Assembly: GCA_024277815.1 (NCBI GenBank) | Contig: JAJRUM010000014.1 | Coordinates: 1-64,000, forward strand | DNA length: 64,000 bases | Source of the DNA: Gammaproteobacteria bacterium | GTDB lineage: Bacteria; Pseudomonadota; Gammaproteobacteria; Xanthomonadales; SZUA-36 | Direction of reading: 5' to 3' | Shown: in pieces, positions 47,775 to 57,289 of the stretch | How positions within the stretch are numbered: position 1 is the first letter of the stretch | How the letters are laid out: every line of letters starts with the position of its first letter | The notes under the pieces: generated by a model | Databases searched by the model: none | Seen by the model: the letters and a program-made list of their open reading frames with translations, nothing else | What the model was told of the DNA's origin: nothing | Made by a program: the position numbers and the translations under genes

Positions 47775-48746
47775 ATGTCAATGTCAAAGCGAATCAGTCT
47801 GAATCACCGGGTGCAGGAGCATCTTGCCGGGCGCCGGCTGGATCAGGCTGCCAGCACTTTGTTTCCAGACTACTCCCGGGCGCGCCTGCAGCAATGGATC
47901 AAGAAGGGTGAGCTGACAGTTGACGGGCTGCGGGCCAAACCCAGCGCCAGGCTGGCCGGTGGAGAAACCCTGGTAATCGAAGCAGAAATATTACCCGAGG
48001 GTGAGGTTCTGCCCGAGGACATCCCACTGGAAGTTATTTTTGCGGACAATCATCTGCTGGTCGTCAATAAACCAGCCGGGCTGGTTGTTCACCCGGCAGC
48101 GGGAAACTGGACTGGCACCTTGCAGAATGCCCTGCTGAATTATGACCCGGAGCTGGATACGCTGCCCCGTTCAGGAATAGTGCATCGCCTCGACAAGGAC
48201 ACCAGCGGGGTCATGGTCATCGCCCGCAGCCTGAAGGCGCATGCCAGCCTGGTCAATCAATTACAGACCCGCAGCATGAGTCGTATTTACGAGGCTGTCG
48301 TTAAAGGCCAGATACCCCCCGCCGGGACCGTTGAGGCCCCCATTGACCGCAATCCACGTGACCGCAAGAAAATGGCGGTGGTGCCAGGTGGCAGGACTGC
48401 AACCAGCCATTTCAAGCTGTTGCAGCGTCTGCCTGGCAGCAGCCATATTGAGGTTTCACTCGAGTCGGGAAGAACGCATCAGATCCGCGTGCATATGACG
48501 CATATTGGTTACCCCATTGTCGCTGACTTACTCTATGGTCGCGGGCCGGTCAGGAAAAAAGGTCTGCCGCCTGCAGCGGTGGCTGCGATAAACGGCTTTC
48601 CACGTCAGGCGTTGCACGCCCGGACTTTGAAACTGGTTCACCCCGACACCGGGCAACAGCGGCAATTCAAAGCGCCGCTGGCTACCGACATTGAAGGCCT
48701 CATTGTATTGTTAAGAGGCCTTGCCAATCGCGCCGGTGATGACTGA
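47775..48746 (+). CDS. rluD: 23S rRNA pseudouridine synthase RluD
   Basis: Modifies U1911, U1915 and U1917 in helix 69 of 23S rRNA. N-terminal S4 RNA-binding domain (AGRRLDQAASTLFPDYSRAR, WIKKGELTVDG), catalytic motif GIVHRLDKDTSGVMVIA near residue 135, and the C-terminal SGRTHQIRVHM and FPRQALHARTLKL. 323 residues. Overlaps pgeF. Conserved bamD-rluD-pgeF neighbourhood supports D rather than C. Confidence 0.95.
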   Translation: MSMSKRISLNHRVQEHLAGRRLDQAASTLFPDYSRARLQQWIKKGELTVDGLRAKPSARLAGGETLVIEAEILPEGEVLPEDIPLEVIFADNHLLVVNKPAGLVVHPAAGNWTGTLQNALLNYDPELDTLPRSGIVHRLDKDTSGVMVIARSLKAHASLVNQLQTRSMSRIYEAVVKGQIPPAGTVEAPIDRNPRDRKKMAVVPGGRTATSHFKLLQRLPGSSHIEVSLESGRTHQIRVHMTHIGYPIVADLLYGRGPVRKKGLPPAAVAAINGFPRQALHARTLKLVHPDTGQQRQFKAPLATDIEGLIVLLRGLANRAGDD

Positions 48747-49461
48747 GCTGGTTTTACCCGACTGGCCAGCACCTGCCAATGTGCGGGCGTTCTCGACCAC
48801 GCGAAACGGTGGTTTCAGCACCGGCCCGTGGGACAGTCTGAATCTTGGTGAGCACTGTGGGGATGACCCTGAACTGGTCAGAAAGAACCACCAGCTTTTG
48901 CGCACCTTGTTGCCATCGGAACCCCGTTGGCTGCGGCAGGTTCATGGGGTTCATGTGCTTGACCTGGATATCCAGGGGGAACAGGCCGCTGAAGCTGATG
49001 CCTGCACCAGCGCGGTTGCCGGGCAAGTCTGTGCGGTATTGACGGCCGACTGCCTGCCGGTTCTCTTTTGCAATGCGACCGGGACAAGAATTGCTGCAGC
49101 TCATGCAGGCTGGCGCGGGCTTGCGGGTGGTGTGCTTGAAGCCACAGTTGCAGCTATGGAATGCCGGCCTGCCGAAGTGCTGGCCTGGCTGGGTCCGGCC
49201 ATCGGTGCTGACACATTTGAAGTGGGTGAGGATGTGTTTACTGCTTTTACCCAAACAAGGCCGGAAAATGCCGTTGCCTTTAAGCGTCATGGTGATCGCT
49301 GGCTGGCCGATCTGTACCTGCTGGCCAGACTGGTGTTGAACAAAGTTGGCGTTGACCAGGCCTGGGGCGGTCAGCATTGCACCTTTACGGAGCAGGATAA
49401 ATTTTTCTCTTACCGGCGTGATGGCAATACCGGCAGAATGGCCAGTGTCATCTGGTTGTGA
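48739..49461 (+). CDS. pgeF: Peptidoglycan editing factor PgeF (YfiH, multicopper polyphenol oxidase family)
   Basis: Family of cytosolic enzymes that keep non-canonical amino acids out of peptidoglycan precursors. Zinc/copper-type ligands in VLTADCLPVLFCN and AAHAGWRGLAGGVLEA, plus AWLGPAIGADTFEVGEDV and CTFTEQDKFFSYRRDG. Start at MTELVLPDWPAPA, inside the end of rluD by 8 bases; an upstream ATG is less likely. 240 residues. Confidence 0.92.
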   Translation: MTELVLPDWPAPANVRAFSTTRNGGFSTGPWDSLNLGEHCGDDPELVRKNHQLLRTLLPSEPRWLRQVHGVHVLDLDIQGEQAAEADACTSAVAGQVCAVLTADCLPVLFCNATGTRIAAAHAGWRGLAGGVLEATVAAMECRPAEVLAWLGPAIGADTFEVGEDVFTAFTQTRPENAVAFKRHGDRWLADLYLLARLVLNKVGVDQAWGGQHCTFTEQDKFFSYRRDGNTGRMASVIWL

Positions 49462-49607
49462 GGAAGTGGTCTAACGACGTATATCCCCGGCGGTCATGCA
49501 CTGTACGGTCCGTGGCGATACGGGGAAGTCTTCCCCTGTCCCCCTGTTTTCGAGATAAAACTCAGGTCAGTCTCTGGACCGGTTCTTGAGCCTGGTAACT
49601 CCGATCC

Positions 49608-50029
49608 GCGGCGCCACGGGGGGTTGCCCTCTGAGACACGCCGTGAATACCTCCCTGTAGGCTCGGAAAAAACATGGCCCAGGCCAGCCTCTCGACCAGC
49701 TCGCTGGTCTCACCTTCTCCCTGTTTTTTACGGTCTCAGAGCGCAACCCCCCGTACCCCCGCTCAGTCTGGTGGGGTCTTTGAGATTAGGTGTGTCAGCC
49801 TCCCCGGAATCCGAGCGGGGATATGGGGTACCACTCCCTGCGACCGTAGCCTGCAGGGAGCAGGCTCCGAGCGTACATGGACGTATTAACAGCGTGTCGC
49901 AGGGAGTGGTACCCCATGTCGCCGCGCATCGAAGCCGCGACAGCACGTGAATTCGAAGACTGGCAGAGAAGCTGGCATGGGCCATACATTCGCGGTGTGT
50001 CTCAGAAGGCAGCAACACCGTGGCGCCGC
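49608..50029 (+). mobile_element. Non-coding element with nested inverted repeats (MITE-like)
   Basis: The 614-base gap between pgeF and the aldolase is mostly this element. Outer arms: 49608-49648 pairs with 49988-50029 (GCGGCGCCACGG then CTGAGACAC..CCG.GAAT, inverted). Second arms: 49674-49699 with 49960-49985, 22 of 26 matching. A perfect 21-bp pair lies inside (49823-49843 with 49897-49917). A diverged copy is near 10776-10960. No transposase or conserved reading frame. No clear target duplication. Interpreted as a miniature inverted-repeat element or large RNA-structured repeat; mobility is inference. 49462-49607 before it holds only a small GGGGAA/TTCCCC hairpin. Confidence 0.7.
49823..49917 (+). 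repeat. Perfect 21-bp inverted repeat with 53-base loop inside the element
   Basis: ATGGGGTACCACTCCCTGCGA (49823-49843, written here without its last base split: 21 bases) is mirrored at 49897-49917. The loop contains a further CTGCAGGGAGCAGG pairing. It would form a very stable stem in RNA or a cruciform in DNA. Confidence 0.85.
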
Positions 50030-50075
50030 AGGCTGATTGGCACCTGGAATAATCCAGGCTGATAAACCAGCTTTG

Positions 50076-51101
50076 TTACAAAGCACTAATCAGGAACTCG
50101 ATTTCCTGGTCGGTGGTCGAATGGCCAAATACGAACCGTGCGAGGTCATCCCGGCCCGGCCAGCGCTGAAACAATATATCCAGTGACTCCAGGTGCGTGA
50201 ATCCCTCATCAGTCCATTTCAGAAACACCTCGTTGGCCTGCACCGGGTACTCAAGGTTGGCTTGTGGGTGAGATTTTACCGCGGCAGCAAATTTTGCTGC
50301 CTGTTGGTTGGCATGTGTTGCCATTTCCAGCCAACGGTTATCTTCCAGGTAGGCGAGTAGTTGGGCTGATACATAGCGCATTTTGCTGAGCAGGTGGCCG
50401 GAACGTTTGCGCAGTCGCTCGGCGGTATCCCGCCATTGTGGCTGGTTAAAAATCAACAGGGCTTCAGCTGCCATGCAGCCATTTTTACTGGCACCAAAGG
50501 AGAGCATGTCGATGCCGGCTTCGGCGGTGATCTCTGCCGGGTGGCAGCCAAGGCCGGCGACCGCATTGGCGAAGCGGGCACCATCCATATGGGTTTTCAT
50601 ACCCAGGTCATGGGCGTAGTCGCACAGGCTGCGGACTTCATCAGCCGTGTAGACTGTGCCGCTTTCTGTGCTTTGGGTCAGGCTGAGCGCCGAAGGCAGG
50701 TAGCTGTGAACCCCGTGCCCCTCTGTGTCGCGGATGGATTGACTTAGTGTTTCCAGGCTTAGCTTGCCGGCTTCGCCTTCTACCGGCACCAGGCGCAAAC
50801 CGTTACCAAAAAATTCCGGCGCACCGCTTTCGTCGTTCTGGATATGTGCGCTTTGATGGCAGTACACGCTGCCCCACGGTGGTGTGACGGTGGCCAGCGC
50901 AATGGCATTGGCCACGGTTCCGGTGGTGACCAGCAATACCGTGACATCGGTGCGAAACAGTTCAGAGAAGGCCCGTTCAAGCTGGTTGGACCAGGCGTCT
51001 TCAGCATAGGCAGTGGCTGTGCCGTGGTTGGCCTCGACAATAGCGTCCATCATGGCGGGCGCTATTGGTGTTTCGTTGTCGCTACTGAAGTTGACGGCCA
51101 T
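50076..51101 (-). CDS. ltaE: Low-specificity L-threonine aldolase (beta-eliminating lyase family)
   Basis: PLP enzyme that cleaves threonine or allo-threonine to glycine and acetaldehyde. NFSSDNETPIAPAMMDAIVE start, VTTGTVANAIAL, HIQNDESGAPEFFG, KTHMDGARFANAV and the PLP lysine in LSFGASKNGCMAAEA near residue 205. 341 residues. Isolated on the minus strand; an AT-rich TATAAT region is shared with the divergent hrpA. Substrate preference cannot be told from sequence. Confidence 0.9.
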   Translation of the reverse strand: MAVNFSSDNETPIAPAMMDAIVEANHGTATAYAEDAWSNQLERAFSELFRTDVTVLLVTTGTVANAIALATVTPPWGSVYCHQSAHIQNDESGAPEFFGNGLRLVPVEGEAGKLSLETLSQSIRDTEGHGVHSYLPSALSLTQSTESGTVYTADEVRSLCDYAHDLGMKTHMDGARFANAVAGLGCHPAEITAEAGIDMLSFGASKNGCMAAEALLIFNQPQWRDTAERLRKRSGHLLSKMRYVSAQLLAYLEDNRWLEMATHANQQAAKFAAAVKSHPQANLEYPVQANEVFLKWTDEGFTHLESLDILFQRWPGRDDLARFVFGHSTTDQEIEFLISAL

Positions 51102-51146
51102 ATTACTTTGTCCTGATTCGCTGACCCCATATTATAATGCGCCGTC

Positions 51147-54100
51147 ATGGGGAGCGAAACGAAACATGCGAGGAAACTCGACCAGCTTGAAGGCATGCTG
51201 GATGGCATCATGCAGGCTGACGCGGCGTGGTGTCGTCAGCGCATCAAAGGGGCAAGAAAAAACCTCCGCAAGGGGCAGTCCATAGAGGCATCGTTGCAGT
51301 TGATAGTTGACCGTTGCACGCGTTCTGCCAGTATCTGCCAGCAAAGGGTTGGCCGACTGCCAGTGCCAGCGTATGATCCGGCCCTGCCAATTGTCAGCCA
51401 CCGTGAAGAAATTGTTGCCGCCATCAGGCAACATCAGGTGCTGGTCATTGCCGGCGAAACCGGTTCTGGAAAAACCACCCAGATTCCCAAGATGTGCCTG
51501 CAGGCAGGCCGTGGCGTTCGAGGACTGATTGGCTGTACCCAGCCCCGGCGTATTGCTGCCCGGGCCATGGCAGAGCGTGTGGCGGAAGAACTTGGCAGCA
51601 CCCTGGGCGAGGTAGTGGGGTACCAGGTGAGGTTCCGTGAAAAACTGCGCAAGGATGGCATTGTCAAGTTCATGACGGATGGTATCCTGCTGGCGGAAAC
51701 CACCCATGACCGGAACCTCAATGCTTACGATACGATCATTATTGACGAGGCCCACGAGCGCAGCCTGAACATCGATTTTTTACTTGGTTACATCCGCCAA
51801 TTGCTTGCACGCCGCCCGGACCTGCGCGTCATTATTACCTCCGCTACCATTGACACAACAAAGTTTGCCCGCCACTTCGGTGATGCCCCGGTTATCGAGG
51901 TTTCCGGTCGCGGTTATCCGGTTGAAGTTGAGTACCAGCCACTGGATGAAGAGGTGGCCGGGGAGCAACCCAATAGCCGTGACTTGTATGCCGGTATTGC
52001 CAACGCTGTTCAGCGCCTCAACAGGCTTGATGCGAGGGGCGATATGCTGGTGTTCCTGTCGGGCGAGCGTGAAATCCACGAGGCCCGGGACTTCCTGCAA
52101 AAACAGAACTTTCGCCATACTGAGGTATTGCCGCTGTTTGCAAGACTGCCGGTGGCGGAGCAGCGTAAAGTTTTTCATCCGGGTGCTTTACGCCGCATCA
52201 TTCTATGCACCAACGTGGCGGAGACGTCCCTGACCGTGCCACGGATACAGTTTGTTATTGATTCCGGGTTCGTTCGTATCAGCCGCTATTCACACCGCAG
52301 CCGTGTGCAGCGCCTGCCGATAGAACCCGTTTCACAAGCTTCTGCCAACCAGCGTAAAGGCCGCTGTGGCCGTCTTGGGCCCGGTACCTGTATCCGCTTG
52401 TACAGCGAAGCTGATTTCAACTTGCGGCCGGAGTTTACCGAGCCGGAAATTTTGCGTACCTCGCTGGCCTCGGTTATTTTACGGATGTTGACGATGCGGC
52501 TGGGTGCGGTTGAAGCGTTTCCTTTTCTGGACCGTCCGGCACCGCGCATGATTAATGACGCTTACCACTTGTTGTTTGAATTGGGGGCGATTGATCAGCA
52601 CCGCCAGCCGGTTGCGCTGGGGCGCCAGCTTGCAGGCTGGCCGCTGGACGTGAGGTTGGCACGGATGCTGGTCGAAGCAGGCAGGCAGAACTGCCTGCAG
52701 GAGCTACTGGTGCTGGTTGCGGGGCTGAGTATTCAGGACCCGAGGGAGCGGCCACTGGACAAAACTGCGGCTGCAGATGAATCCCATGACAGATTTACGG
52801 ATGAGCACTCAGATTTTATGGCCTTGCTGGGCTTGTGGCGCTACCTCAAAAAACAGCGCCATGAGAAATCAGCGAGCCAGTTTCGCAAGCTGTGTAAACG
52901 GGAATTTCTCAATTGGCAACGGGTGAACGAGTGGTTTGATCTGGTCCGCCAACTCAATGACCAGGCCCGCGAGGAAAAACTGGAAAGTAACTGCGAGGCA
53001 GCAGGCTTTGAGCCAATTCACAAGTCGCTTCTGGCTGGACTACTAAGCCACATTGGTAACAAAGACCCGGAAGATAGCAGCTATATGGGTGCACGTTCGA
53101 GGACATTCCATGTTTTCCCTGGCTCCGGGCTGTTTGGCAAGCGACCCCAGTGGTTGATGGCAGCAGAGATCGTGGAGACGACTAAAACCTGGGCAATAAA
53201 CAATGCGCAGATCAAACCGGAGTGGATAGAACAGCAGGCAGCGCACCTGTTGAAACACCACTACAACGACCCGCACTGGTCACGTAAACGGGGCAAGGTA
53301 CTTGCCTGGGAGCAGGTGTCGTTGTTCGGTCTGGTCATCGTTGAGAAACGCAGAACCGACTACAGCAGGATAGATCCGGTTGCGGCACGTGAACTGTTTA
53401 TCACGGGTGCACTGGTGCGGGGTGAACTGGATACGCGCGCGGGCTTCATGCAGAACAACCTGCAGGTCCGGGAAGAGATTGAAGCACTGGAACACAAGCG
53501 CAGAAAGCATGATGTCATGGCGGATGAGTCGGCGTTGTTCGAATTCTTTGATGCGCGGGTTCCAGCAGATGTGTGTGCCAGCACCGGGTTTGAAAAGTGG
53601 CTGCATCAGCTGGGTGGTCAGGGCCGCCAGCAACTGTACATCAGCCATGATGTCCTGTTGCAGGACCAGGCGGGTGATGCGCCGCAAGACCAGTATCCGG
53701 ATTCACTTCAGGCGGGTGTGTTCAGGCTGCCATTGCGCTATCAGTTCAGGCCGGGTGATGAAGCCGATGGCGTGACGCTTGAGGTACCGCTGGAGAGGTT
53801 GAATGCACTGGATCATGGCCAGTTGCAGTGGTTGGTCCCCGGTTTACTCCGCGACAAGGTCGTTGCGCTGATTAAAAGCTTGCCGAAGCCTCAACGGCGT
53901 GCATTCACTCCGGTGCCACAATTTGCAGACGCTGCCCTGGAGCGGTTGCTGGTGCAGCAGGGTAGCAACTGTCCGGGCCCGCTATTGCCCGCTCTGGCCG
54001 ACGCTCTGCAGGTTATCAGTGGCATGCAGGTTGAAGCCGGGGCATTCGATGAAGCCGTTCTGGAGGACCATCTGAGGTTTCGTATCGAGGTGGTTGATGA

Positions 54101-55061
54101 GCAGGGTGACTGTATTGCCGTCAGCCGTAATCTGGCAGAGTTGCAACAGCAGTACGGCCAACAGGCCAGGCGCCGCTTTATGGACCAACTGGGAGGTGAG
54201 GGGCTGCGGGATTCTGAACGTGAGTGGGTGTTTGGTGAACTGCCTGATACCACGCTTACAGAAACAGAAAATGGCCAGCAGATCCAGGCCTGGCCAGCCA
54301 TTGTTGACCAACACGATGCGGTCGGCCTGCGCTGGTTTGATACGGCTGAAGAAGCGGCGCTGGCGCATCACCAGGGTGTGTTGCGGTTATTGGCATTGCA
54401 GTTAGGCAGCAAATTGCGAGCCTTGCGCAAGCAGCATGGCCTGAGTGCCGCCGGCTTGCTGGCGTGGAGCGCAATCGGTTCAACTGCAACGCTGGTCGAA
54501 GACCTGATAAATAGCTGTCTGCTGCAAGCGGTGGCTGACGGCCCCGCACAGGTACGCAGCAAGCAGACGTTTGAACAGTTGCTGGCGAGAACCCGGTCAG
54601 AGATCGGGCCGTTGGCGCGGCAGCAGGCAATGCACCTCAATAAGGCATTGAAGAGGTGGGGCGTTGTTGCCAATGCCCTGGACGATGAGTTTGCCCGGTT
54701 ACGCCCGGAGGTGTTTGAGGATATGCGCAGCCAGCTTGATGACATGGTCTATGCAGGATTTCTGCAGGACTTGAGTCCGGCACGGCTGAGGCATTACCCG
54801 CGCTACCTTGAGGCAATGCAGCTCAGGCTGGACGGGGTTGAGAAAGATCCGCGCAGGGACGCAGGCAGGATGCATCAGGTCGAACCTTTTTGGCAGCAGT
54901 ATCTGCAGTTGCTGGAGGATGGTCAGGACTATGACGATGATGTAGATGTTTATCGTTGGCTGGTCGAGGAGTTCCGGGTGTCACTGTTTGCACAGCAACT
55001 TGGTGCGGCAACCCGGGTTTCGGTAAAGCGTCTTCAACAGGCGTGGAAAAAAATTGGCTGA
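51147..55061 (+). CDS. hrpA: ATP-dependent RNA helicase HrpA (DEAH-box)
   Basis: Large DEAH helicase implicated in mRNA processing and rescue of stalled ribosomes. Walker A AGETGSGKTTQIPK near residue 103, DEAH in IIDEAHERSLNIDFLLGYIR near 199, motif III ITSATIDTTKF, QRKGRCGRLGPGTCIRLYSE, then HA2, OB-fold and the long DUF3418 C-terminus of HrpA. 1304 residues, family length. Start uncertain: TATAAT at 51133-51138 lies 8 bases before the ATG, so either a leaderless mRNA or a start at MLDGIMQAD (51195), which has GAAGG in front. Confidence 0.95.
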   Translation: MGSETKHARKLDQLEGMLDGIMQADAAWCRQRIKGARKNLRKGQSIEASLQLIVDRCTRSASICQQRVGRLPVPAYDPALPIVSHREEIVAAIRQHQVLVIAGETGSGKTTQIPKMCLQAGRGVRGLIGCTQPRRIAARAMAERVAEELGSTLGEVVGYQVRFREKLRKDGIVKFMTDGILLAETTHDRNLNAYDTIIIDEAHERSLNIDFLLGYIRQLLARRPDLRVIITSATIDTTKFARHFGDAPVIEVSGRGYPVEVEYQPLDEEVAGEQPNSRDLYAGIANAVQRLNRLDARGDMLVFLSGEREIHEARDFLQKQNFRHTEVLPLFARLPVAEQRKVFHPGALRRIILCTNVAETSLTVPRIQFVIDSGFVRISRYSHRSRVQRLPIEPVSQASANQRKGRCGRLGPGTCIRLYSEADFNLRPEFTEPEILRTSLASVILRMLTMRLGAVEAFPFLDRPAPRMINDAYHLLFELGAIDQHRQPVALGRQLAGWPLDVRLARMLVEAGRQNCLQELLVLVAGLSIQDPRERPLDKTAAADESHDRFTDEHSDFMALLGLWRYLKKQRHEKSASQFRKLCKREFLNWQRVNEWFDLVRQLNDQAREEKLESNCEAAGFEPIHKSLLAGLLSHIGNKDPEDSSYMGARSRTFHVFPGSGLFGKRPQWLMAAEIVETTKTWAINNAQIKPEWIEQQAAHLLKHHYNDPHWSRKRGKVLAWEQVSLFGLVIVEKRRTDYSRIDPVAARELFITGALVRGELDTRAGFMQNNLQVREEIEALEHKRRKHDVMADESALFEFFDARVPADVCASTGFEKWLHQLGGQGRQQLYISHDVLLQDQAGDAPQDQYPDSLQAGVFRLPLRYQFRPGDEADGVTLEVPLERLNALDHGQLQWLVPGLLRDKVVALIKSLPKPQRRAFTPVPQFADAALERLLVQQGSNCPGPLLPALADALQVISGMQVEAGAFDEAVLEDHLRFRIEVVDEQGDCIAVSRNLAELQQQYGQQARRRFMDQLGGEGLRDSEREWVFGELPDTTLTETENGQQIQAWPAIVDQHDAVGLRWFDTAEEAALAHHQGVLRLLALQLGSKLRALRKQHGLSAAGLLAWSAIGSTATLVEDLINSCLLQAVADGPAQVRSKQTFEQLLARTRSEIGPLARQQAMHLNKALKRWGVVANALDDEFARLRPEVFEDMRSQLDDMVYAGFLQDLSPARLRHYPRYLEAMQLRLDGVEKDPRRDAGRMHQVEPFWQQYLQLLEDGQDYDDDVDVYRWLVEEFRVSLFAQQLGAATRVSVKRLQQAWKKIG

Positions 55062-55109
55062 CGCACAGCCAGCCATTGTTTTACAACGTTTAAACCTCAT
55101 ATTTCGAAG

Positions 55110-57281
55110 ATGGACAGCAACGCCTTAAAGAATCCCGCTGCATGGTTGCAGGCCTATCGAGACTCAGTGGGAGAGCCGGCTGAAGAGTGCCTTCACCTGT
55201 TCGAAAAACTCCGCGCCGGCAAGCTGGCGGGCGGGGATAATTTGTTGTTGCTGCAGAACCTGCTGGAAATTATCTCAGGGCTATCACCTGACCCGCATAC
55301 GGTCAGCTGCGCGATGCTGTTTGTGGCCTCACAATGCGGTGAGGATATTTCCCGGCTACGCACTGACTTACCGCCTGCGGTTGTTGATCAGCTCGACCAG
55401 TTGCTATATCTGGTTAAGTTGGAAACTGAACACCTGCCTGCCAGTACGGCCCATACGGCTGAAGGCCTGAGGCGTCTGTTGCTGGCCCTGATCAAGGATG
55501 TGCGAGTCGTTTTGATCACCCTGGCCTGGCAACTGGTCCGGCTGCGTCAGGCCAAGAGCAGGGCCGGGGACGAAGCGGTAACCCTGGCGCGGGAAGTCAT
55601 GCTGATACATGCGCCGCTGGCTAACCGGCTGGGCGTATGGCAGTTAAAATGGGAACTGGAGGATCTGGCCTTTCGTTTCGAGAAGCCGGAAGACTACCGG
55701 CACATTGCTGCACTGGTGTCTGAACGTCGTGCGGACCGGGAAAGCTATATTCGCAGGTTTGGCGAAAAGCTGGAAACAGCCATTGCCGAGGCTGGTATTA
55801 CCGGAGAAGTGAAGGGTCGCCCCAAGCATATTTACAGTATCTACAGGAAAATGCAGCGCAAGGGACTGGATTTCCATGAGCTTTTTGACGTCAGGGCAGT
55901 GCGTGTGCTGGTTGATGACGTGCCGGGTTGTTACAGCGTGCTCGGTCTGGTACATACCTTGTGGCAGCCGATCCCGGGGGAATTTGACGACTACATTACC
56001 ATGCCCAAAGGCAATGACTACCAGTCGTTGCACACGGCCGTTGCTGGCCCCGAAGGCAAGGTTATCGAGGTGCAAATCCGCACCTTCCAGATGAACGAGC
56101 ATGCCGAACTGGGTGTGGCAGCGCACTGGCGTTATAAGGAAGGCGGTCCCAATGACCCCGCATTCGATAACAAGGTCGCAGTGATGCGGCAACTGCTGGA
56201 TGCTGGTGAGGACAAGCTGGATGATGAAAGCCTGCTGGAAAGTTTTCAAACCGCCGCCAGTGAGGACCGCGTCTACGTATTAACCCCCAGAGGGGCAGTT
56301 ATCGATCTGGCCCTCGGTGCGACAGTGCTGGATTTTGCTTATCACGTGCATACTGAGATTGGCCATCGCTGCCAGGGTGCCAAGGTGAATGGCCGCATCG
56401 TACCGCTAACCCATCGCCTGGAAACGGGCAACCGGGTCGAGATTTTGACTGGCAAGCATCCCCGTCCCAGCAGGGACTGGCTGAACCCGCGGTTGGGTTT
56501 TATTCGGGGTGCGCGGGCACGTTCCAAAGTCCGGCAGTGGTTCCGCCGCGAGAGTCACGAAGAGAACCTCAGTCAGGGCAGGGATCTTGTGGAGGCTGAC
56601 CTGAAACGGCTCGGCTTGTTGGTTGCAGATCTTGAAGGCGTACCGGAGCGGTTCAATTTTAATTCTGTGGATGACCTTTATGCCGCTGTAGGCAATGGCG
56701 ACCTGACGGTTGGTCAGGTTGTGCACGCCGTTGAACGGGGTAAGGCCAGCGAGGCGGAGCCAACCGTCGAGGACCTGGTTACCCGGACACCCAAACGCCG
56801 TCGCAATCGTGCCGGGCAGGAGGGTGATGATATTGTTATCGAAGGTGTCGGCAACCTGATGACCCGAATGGCCCGTTGTTGCCAGCCGGTCCCCGGCGAT
56901 CCTGTGCGTGGCTACATTACACGTGGCCGCGGAGTGGCGATTCATCGTGACAGCTGTCCCAATGTATTGCGTTGGGTACGAGAGGAGAACCCAAGGTTGA
57001 TTCAGGTGCGCTGGCGGAAACAGGCAGATTCCGGCTACCGGGTTAACCTGTTGCTGCGAGCCTATAACCGGCGTGAGTTGATCAAGGATATTTCCTCGAT
57101 GATGGCAGCCTCGGAAGTTTCAGTGAACGACATCAACAGCCATCAGGATGACTCGACCGAAGAGGTCAATATCCGCTTGCAGGTAACCGTCAGGGACTAT
57201 CAACAGCTCAGTGAACTGCTGCATCGCCTGAACGGTATTCCGAATGTGTTTGAGGCCTGCAGACTCCGGGAAAAAGCCTGA
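55110..57281 (+). CDS. relA: (p)ppGpp synthetase RelA
   Basis: Ribosome-associated alarmone synthetase of the stringent response. The N-terminal hydrolase-like region lacks the HDxxED catalytic motif of SpoT, so this is the synthetase-only RelA. Synthetase core GRPKHIYSIYRKMQRKGLDF near residue 235 and DYITMPKGNDYQSLHTAV; TGS domain VYVLTPRGAVIDLALGATVLD near 390; a Cys-containing region with RCCQPVPGDPVRGYITRGRG; and a C-terminal ACT domain. 723 residues. Stops 8 bases short of the convergent glycosyltransferase stop. Confidence 0.96.
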   Translation: MDSNALKNPAAWLQAYRDSVGEPAEECLHLFEKLRAGKLAGGDNLLLLQNLLEIISGLSPDPHTVSCAMLFVASQCGEDISRLRTDLPPAVVDQLDQLLYLVKLETEHLPASTAHTAEGLRRLLLALIKDVRVVLITLAWQLVRLRQAKSRAGDEAVTLAREVMLIHAPLANRLGVWQLKWELEDLAFRFEKPEDYRHIAALVSERRADRESYIRRFGEKLETAIAEAGITGEVKGRPKHIYSIYRKMQRKGLDFHELFDVRAVRVLVDDVPGCYSVLGLVHTLWQPIPGEFDDYITMPKGNDYQSLHTAVAGPEGKVIEVQIRTFQMNEHAELGVAAHWRYKEGGPNDPAFDNKVAVMRQLLDAGEDKLDDESLLESFQTAASEDRVYVLTPRGAVIDLALGATVLDFAYHVHTEIGHRCQGAKVNGRIVPLTHRLETGNRVEILTGKHPRPSRDWLNPRLGFIRGARARSKVRQWFRRESHEENLSQGRDLVEADLKRLGLLVADLEGVPERFNFNSVDDLYAAVGNGDLTVGQVVHAVERGKASEAEPTVEDLVTRTPKRRRNRAGQEGDDIVIEGVGNLMTRMARCCQPVPGDPVRGYITRGRGVAIHRDSCPNVLRWVREENPRLIQVRWRKQADSGYRVNLLLRAYNRRELIKDISSMMAASEVSVNDINSHQDDSTEEVNIRLQVTVRDYQQLSELLHRLNGIPNVFEACRLREKA

Positions 57282-57289
57282 CAGCAGTT

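Noticed and set aside
49624-50062. Several 60-110-codon frames on both strands inside the inverted-repeat element
   Set aside because: Symmetry of the inverted repeats produces mirror frames; frames are not conserved in the second copy.
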